NCBI GenBank assembly: GCA_002104895.1
Contig: MCFG01000226.1
Location: forward strand, 21,001-85,000
DNA from: Anaeromyces robustus
Taxonomy: Eukaryota > Neocallimastigomycota > Neocallimastigomycetes > Neocallimastigales > Neocallimastigaceae
Length of the DNA: 64,000 bases
Direction: 5' to 3'
Each line of letters begins with the position of its first letter. The stretch's first letter is position 1. This document shows, piece by piece, positions 58,054 through 64,000 of this stretch. A program made the position numbers and the translations under genes. Below the pieces are notes generated by a model that was not told where the DNA came from, ran no database searches, and saw only the letters and a program-made list of their open reading frames with translations.

Positions 58054-61000
58054 GTCATCATCTTTAAATACTACTTCTTCAATAGCGCCAAATTTAATTT
58101 CTGCTACAAATAATACTCCAATTATTCCTCCTAATTTACCCGCTTTTACTAATCCATTCGCATTTTTAGCAGCTTTACAATTACCAATGTTATCTACTGG
58201 TACTATATTAAATTCATTAAATACAAATACAGCAACAGCATCAACATCAACACCATCAACTCAACCATTAATATCAACGCCACCATCAACAACAACATCG
58301 TCATCGTCATCATCATCGTCATCAACGATGTCATCTAATTCAACTCAAAAATCAACAACAATTCCAGCTTCAAAACAAACAATAACATCATCATCAGTAT
58401 CATCATCAATAACATCCTCATCAACGCCAACATCAATTACTACTTCAATATCATCTACAAATGATAAAAAACCAAATCCTATTAATATATTACCAAATCC
58501 AACAGTAACTACTTCAACTACTTCAAATACCTCAACACTATCGAATTTATCCGCTCTTACTTCATTATTACCAACCATGACTGGTTTACCTATTTTACCT
58601 ACTCCTTCAACTAAACCAAATACGACAAATTCAACTTTACCATTATTACCACAACCAACAACTTCTTCATTACCATTACTTCAACCAAATTTAAGTACAA
58701 CTCCTGGTACACTTCCAAATCTATTCTCTGCTTTACCAGGATTATCTGCTTTAACTTCTGGACTTGGTTTAAATAATACTTTTCAACCAACAAATAATAC
58801 TTCAAATTTACCACCTCTTCAACCTAATTTATCAACAGCAACTTCAAATTTAAATTTATCTTCATTATTAGGTTCAAGTCTTTTATCTGCTTCTGGCCTT
58901 ACCACTCCTACTTTTCCAACAAATAATTCTACCACTACTACTTCTTCATCCTTACCACCAATTCAACCTAATTTTTCAAAATTTGCTTCACCATTACCTA
59001 ATTTACCTAATTTACCTAATTTAATTAATCCACTTTTTAATTCATTACTTCCACAAACTTCTTTACTTTCTAAAATTCCTCCTTTAGGAAGTAATAATTT
59101 ATCTGAACAAATATTACAAACTCAAGCTCAATTAAATTTATTATTGCAACAACAACAACAACAACAACAACAGCAACAGCAACAACAGCAACAACAACAA
59201 CAAAATCAATTTAATCCATTAGCTCTTTCACTTTTAATGAATATGATTCAACAACAAAATTCTACTGCTGCTCTCAATTCACTTCAAAATCCAAATTTAA
59301 TACAACAACAAATTCAACAACTTTTATTATTACAATCTCTATCTCTTCTTCAACAAAAACAACCACAACCACAAACACAAACACAACAACAATCACAACA
59401 ACAACAACAATCACAGCAAACACAAGAACAGAAGCCAAAAGATGAAACTAGTAATACTACAAATACAAAAGATACTAATTCATCAAAAGCAAATAATAAT
59501 GAGTCAAATAAAGATCATCAAACAACAATGAATGAAGATATAAAATCTTCAACTAAATTTGTAGAAAATCAATCATCTACTATTCCTTCAAAAGTTGATT
59601 CTAAAATGATGGATATTGATGAACCTACAACAACAACAACAACAACAACAGCAACAACAACAAACACTAATAATTCTTCTCAAATAAAAAAGGAGGATAT
59701 TGACCTATCAAAATCTTTAAAATCTAATTCAATTGTTGTTGATCAAAAGAATGATAATAATCAAGAAGTTAAAAAAGAAGTTAATGCTATGGATGTTGAT
59801 AATCCATTAATGACAATTGTTTTATCACCACCAAAAGATCAAGATAAAGATCATGATGCATCTACTCTACCTAATTTAAATAATTCAAAAGATGAACAAA
59901 ATAAATCCAATTTAAATGAGGATATAAAAAATTCATGTATACCATCACCAATTTTGGAAAAAAATATAGAAGAAAATGATTTATTTAATCGTTTAAAGAA
60001 GGAAATTGGTATAATTAATAATAAATTAATTGGAGCACCACCATCTCCAGCACCATCTTCTTCATCTTTTATTGAATCTAATGATTCTGAGATTAATACT
60101 AGTTTTGATTCTTCTTCTTCTTCTTCTTCTTCTTCTTCTACACCATATCAAAATTCTTCACTTTCTGTAAGTACGACTTTAAATACAACAATTAAAGCTG
60201 AAGTTTCTCATTTAGAATCAGAATCTTCTAAAACTAAAAAAGATACCCAACAAGATTTAAAGCAAACTACAGATAATAATATGGATATTGATAAACCTAT
60301 AGATTCTTTAGTATTAAAAGAATCATCTAAAACTTGTCAAAGTCCAAAAACAATATATAAAAATTCAAAAGATATATTATTAAATTTAAATACATCAGAA
60401 AATTCTATTGATTTAAAAAGTGATTCTACTATGCAAGTAGATACACCTGTTTTATTATTTAATTCATTATCTTCTTGTGATACTAATAAAAATACATCAA
60501 GTTTATCCACTTTAAATTCAAATTCAATAATCGTTGATAAAGATAGTCAAGAACAAAAGATAAATTTTGAACATGAAAATAAACATGAAAATGAGCATGA
60601 AAGTAAACATGAAAGTAAACATGAAAATAAAAATGAAAATGAACTTGAAAATAAACATGACAAAGAACATGAAAATGAAGATATTAAAAAGATTAATAGT
60701 AATAATAGTACTACTATCTCGATAACAATGAAAAAAAATAATAGTAATGAAAATGATTCTTCTAATGTTATTAATATAAAACAAGAAAAGGAAAATAAGG
60801 AAAATAAAAATATTGAAAAGAATGGTTGTGGAGAAGTTAAAGTAAATTCTATTTCAAAAGAAGGAAATGAAATTATTTCTAATATAAAAAACGAAACAAC
60901 AAAAGTAGAAATTAAAGAAAATAATGAAGTAGAACTACCACCATCTAAAAAAATAAAGATATCTCAAGATAAAAAGGTATTGTCTACTCCAACAACTACA

Positions 61001-62225
61001 ACAACAACAACTACAACTACTACCACTACAACTTCTAATTCCATTTCAACGCCTTCATTAGTACAAACCTCTACTCCTGCTACTGCTACTACTGCTGCTA
61101 CTACTGCTACTACTACTACTAATACTATTAATGCTAATAATAAAACTCATAATCCATTCATTTTACCACAAAATGGTTTACCACCAAAAACTGGTTTACC
61201 TTCTTTATTTTTACCTAATTTATTTATGCCAACATTAACTCCTCCTCTTAATTCATTAAATTTATTATTACCTAATTTAAAACCGGAATTATTACCTAAT
61301 CCATTAACACCTGGTTTTTCTAATGATTTATTAATGTCCTCATTAAATGCTCATTTAGCTGCTAATAATTCTAATAAAGTTAATAAAAATACTACTGAGA
61401 GTCCATTAGCATCTAAGAATACTACCTCTTCTACTTCTACTCCCACTACTTCTACAACATCTTCATCATTAACCACATCGAAAAAACCATTAATTTCACC
61501 TTTACCAACTACGGCTGCTAATTATACCCCTTCATTATTATTAGGTCAAAAAAAAACACCTTTAAATCCATTACAAAATTTATTTGCTAATTCTTTAGGA
61601 GATTTAACTACTTTTAAACCTCCAATTTTCCCATTAAATATGAATTTATTAGTACCAAAATTAAATACTACAATAAAAAAACCAATTAAAAGAAAAATTA
61701 GTCAAACTCATAGTGATAGTGAACTTTCTGAAGAAAAGAATGATTTAGATCATTCTACTTCCAATCTTAATTCAAATTCAACATCAACTTCATCAACAAA
61801 AGCAACAACAACTTCTTCATCATCATCATCTTCTTCTTCCACTACAATTAATAATCAAAACAATACTAATGCAAATAGTAATAATAATAATAATAATAAT
61901 AGAAAAAGAAGTAGATATGAAACTGATGAGAAAAAACGTAATGTTTTAGAACGTAATCGTCAAGCAGCACTTAAATGTAGACAAAAGAAAAAACAATGGC
62001 TTATTTCACTTCAAAAACAAATTGATACCTTTACAGCAGAAAATGAAACCCTTCAAAATCAAGCTATATTACTTCAAGAAGAAATTTTAACATTAAGAGC
62101 TTTACTTTTAACTCATAAACCATGTTCATTAAATAAAAATAATGAATTAATTAATCAAACTTCATCATCAACTACATCTTCTACTACACCTATTCCTGCT
62201 ACAACTGACTTAACAACCTATCTTT

Positions 62226-62227
<2 letters not shown>
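57425..62227 (+). CDS. ATF/CREB-type bZIP transcription factor, 1600 residues
   Basis: One uninterrupted frame of 1600 residues. The bZIP lies near the C-terminus (about residues 1495-1565). The basic region is EKKRNVLERNRQAALKCRQK then KKQW, and the zipper starts at LISLQKQIDTFTAENETLQN and runs to LRALLLTHKPCS. The NRQAALKCR core and the His-Lys-x-Cys ending are typical of the ATF2/Atf1/Sko1 group, which binds CRE-like TGACGTCA sites and is often a target of stress MAP kinases. The rest is low complexity: Ser, Thr and Pro stretches, a Gln run of about 21, LPNL repeats and a His-Glu-Asn repeat (60570-60680). It has no introns although most neighbours have many, and it is far longer than typical Atf1 proteins. 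An A-rich leader precedes the ATG. Target genes and stress link are inferred from family. Confidence 0.93.
59148..59202 (+). repeat. CAA/CAG poly-Gln tract in the bZIP gene
   Basis: About eighteen to twenty-one glutamine codons, mostly CAA with interspersed CAG. A second Gln-rich block with Pro and Thr follows at about 59347-59430. The codon mixture limits slippage compared with a pure tract. Confidence 0.85.
60570..60680 (+). repeat. In-frame His-Glu-Asn/Ser-Lys repeat in the bZIP gene
   Basis: About nine units of a four-residue pattern, Lys or Glu, His, Glu, Asn or Ser, encoded by AAACATGAAAAT-like 12-base units. It predicts a charged, probably helical or extended linker between disordered parts. 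Confidence 0.8.
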
Positions 62228-62256
<29 letters not shown>

Positions 62257-62710
62257 GTAAAATTAAAATTAAAATTAACATTAAAATATATCTTTATATA
62301 TATATAAAATAAAAAACAAAAAAAAATAAAATAAAAATAAAAGATAAAGAAAAAGAAACAAACAATAAAGAATTTTTTTTTTTTAAAGTCCAATAATATA
62401 ATTTTATAAAATAAAAATAAAAATTAGTAATAGATTTATAATTATTTTACAGAAGAAAAAAAATATAGAATTTATATATATTTATAATTTATAACTTTTT
62501 ATTTATTTTATTTTTTATTTTATTTTATTTTTTATTTTTTTTTAAAAAAAATATATATATTTATATACAATCATTTAATTAAAAGCACATATATAAATAA
62601 TATAATTAAGTTAATACACTTTATAACTTCTTTTTTTTTTTTTTATAGAAAAAAAAAATATATAATAATTAATTATAATTATAATTATAATATATTAGTA
62701 TATTGTACTA

Positions 62711-62748
<38 letters not shown>

Positions 62749-62762
62749 CAAATATAGAATTG

Positions 62763-62803
<41 letters not shown>

Positions 62804-63323
62804 ATTTAATAAAATCTATTAAATATTATTAAAATAAAAAAAAAAAAAAAAAAAAAAAAAGAACATTTTATTAAATTAATTATTTAATTATTTTTCTTGA
62901 AGATTTAATGATTGATGTATTTATTATTATTTCTTTAGTATTTTATTATTAATGTTATTTTTTTTTTTTTTATTATTATTAGTATAATTATTATTAAGTC
63001 TTTTTTTATTAATATTATATATAATTTATTCGATTAATTGAAAGAATAAACATAATTATAAAAATAAAAATAAATATAAAAATAAATATAAAAATAAATA
63101 TAAAAATAGATAGATAATAAAAGTGTAAAAAAAAAAAAAAATATTAAATAAATAAATAAATAAGTAAATAAATAAATCAGTATATAATTAAATTATTGAA
63201 TAATTAAATATTGAATTATATCCAAATAAAATAAATAAATAAATAAATAAATATAAAATATATATATTATATAATTATATATATTCTTTTTTTCTTTATA
63301 TAAATAGAGATTTAATTATATTC

Positions 63324-63365
<42 letters not shown>

Positions 63366-63556
63366 TTTAGAAATTTTTTTCTTTCTTTCTTTTTTTTTTT
63401 TTTTCTTAATTTTTTTTTTCTCTTACTATATTATTTATTAATTTATTGTTTTATTATTAATTTATTGTTTTATTATTTTATTATTAATATATTAAATTAT
63501 ATTAATTTATTAATATATTGTTTTATTATTTTATTATTAATTGATTATATAATTTA
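62228..63556. other. Convergent 3' spacer with many poly-A tracts
   Basis: This lies between the bZIP stop (plus) and the GPKOW-like stop (minus). Homopolymer A runs of roughly 20-40 bases occur at about 62229-62248, 62715-62745, 62766-62801, 62837-62860 and 63330-63359, plus (AAATATAA)n at 63055-63110. No gene seen. Confidence 0.7.
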
Positions 63557-64000
63557 TTAATAAAAATCATTAGTATTTCCTTTATATTCACATATATCAT
63601 CAAAAGAAAGTAAAACTACATCCATACTTGGTTCTAATTGTATCATGGCTTTTTCCGTTTCTCGATCTTTGGATAAAACTTTCCCTAGTTTTTGATAATA
63701 ATCTTCATCCGTATAATTATTAGTATGTTTTACTACCATTATAATTTCATTAATTTCTGGAATTAAAGTTTCTAAATATCTTTCTTTAACATTTTCTAAA
63801 AGTTTACCATTATCAAGTCGTAAAATACATTCTCCTTGTTGATTAACATCAAATATAACTCCCTTTTTTTTATAATATTTTCCTGATTTAAAAGATTTAC
63901 TAACAATTCTAACACGTATATTAGGATATAACCATGAATTATTATTATATTTTCGTGATTTATTATTATTATTTTTACTTTTTGTATTATAATTAACATC
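63557..64000 (-). CDS. GPKOW/Spp2-like spliceosomal protein, C-terminal part
   Basis: Only the 3' end is inside the window; the frame is open to the right edge, so start and upstream exons are missing. The visible 147 residues read SWLYPNIRVRIVSKSFKSGK then YYKKKGVIFDV, CILRLDNGKLLENVKERYLE then TLIPEINEIIMVV, and end VVLLSFDDICEYKGNTNDFY. The SWL-(x)-P-x-(I/L)-R-V-R start, the KOW-like GKYYKKKGVIFDV strand and the final FDDICEY are characteristic of the C-terminal half of GPKOW, plant MOS2 and fungal Spp2 relatives. The N-terminal G-patch of that family, which activates the splicing helicase Prp2/DHX16, would lie beyond the window. No intron is seen in this part. Confidence 0.88.
   Translation of the reverse strand, partial: DVNYNTKSKNNNNKSRKYNNNSWLYPNIRVRIVSKSFKSGKYYKKKGVIFDVNQQGECILRLDNGKLLENVKERYLETLIPEINEIIMVVKHTNNYTDEDYYQKLGKVLSKDRETEKAMIQLEPSMDVVLLSFDDICEYKGNTNDFY

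Noticed and set aside
58345-58814. Minus-strand frames opposite the bZIP gene
   Set aside because: Antisense shadows of Ser/Thr-rich coding sequence with biased Val/Asp content and no independent support.

Overview
The window looks like nuclear DNA of a very AT-rich, intron-rich fungus. The best guess is an anaerobic gut fungus (Neocallimastigomycota) or a similar early-diverging lineage. Three things support this. Intergenic DNA is almost pure A/T with long homopolymers and ATT/AAAT microsatellites. Genes carry many short GT-AG introns. Several products have fungal architecture: a SNF5/SFH1 subunit ending in a GATA-type zinc finger, a protein with the Rua1-type C-terminal zinc domain, and a coiled-coil protein ending in a module I associate with fungal signalling proteins. 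Species assignment is inference. No bacterial-style operon, CRISPR array, rRNA or tRNA was found.

Layout, left to right: Rua1-domain protein (minus, 5234-2106); SNF5/SFH1 chromatin-remodelling subunit (plus, 6200-8640); Asn/acidic-repeat protein with SUMO-interacting-like motifs (plus, 9755-11897); Mn-type cation diffusion facilitator (plus, 13642-15424); coiled-coil signalling-type protein (minus, 17941-16205); Rab8/Sec4-type GTPase (minus, 21799-20280); TTC39/IML2-family protein (minus, 28059-24547); Mediator subunit MED1 (plus, 30785-34778); Ser-rich protein with a small UBA-like segment (minus, 38495-36551); a gene desert of about 19 kb; a 1600-residue intronless ATF/CREB-type bZIP factor (plus, 57425-62227); and the 3' part of a GPKOW/Spp2-like splicing factor (minus, running off the right end).

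I rebuilt the splice structures by eye. In all nine multi-exon genes the inferred exon lengths sum to a multiple of three and reading phase is kept across every junction. That gives 44 introns, all GT-AG, and 18 of them end in AAG. The genes are not obviously co-functional, but several belong to nuclear gene expression (SNF5, MED1, bZIP, Rua1-like, GPKOW).

The space between genes holds microsatellites, a perfect 54-bp palindrome, several fold-back repeats, two small tandem-repeat families and a 115-bp direct duplication. I saw no intact transposon and no complete unknown system. The most unusual items are the repeat-built SIM-like protein, the SNF5-GATA fusion with a long zinc-finger loop, the motif-rich bZIP, the AAG-rich splice acceptors and the gene desert.
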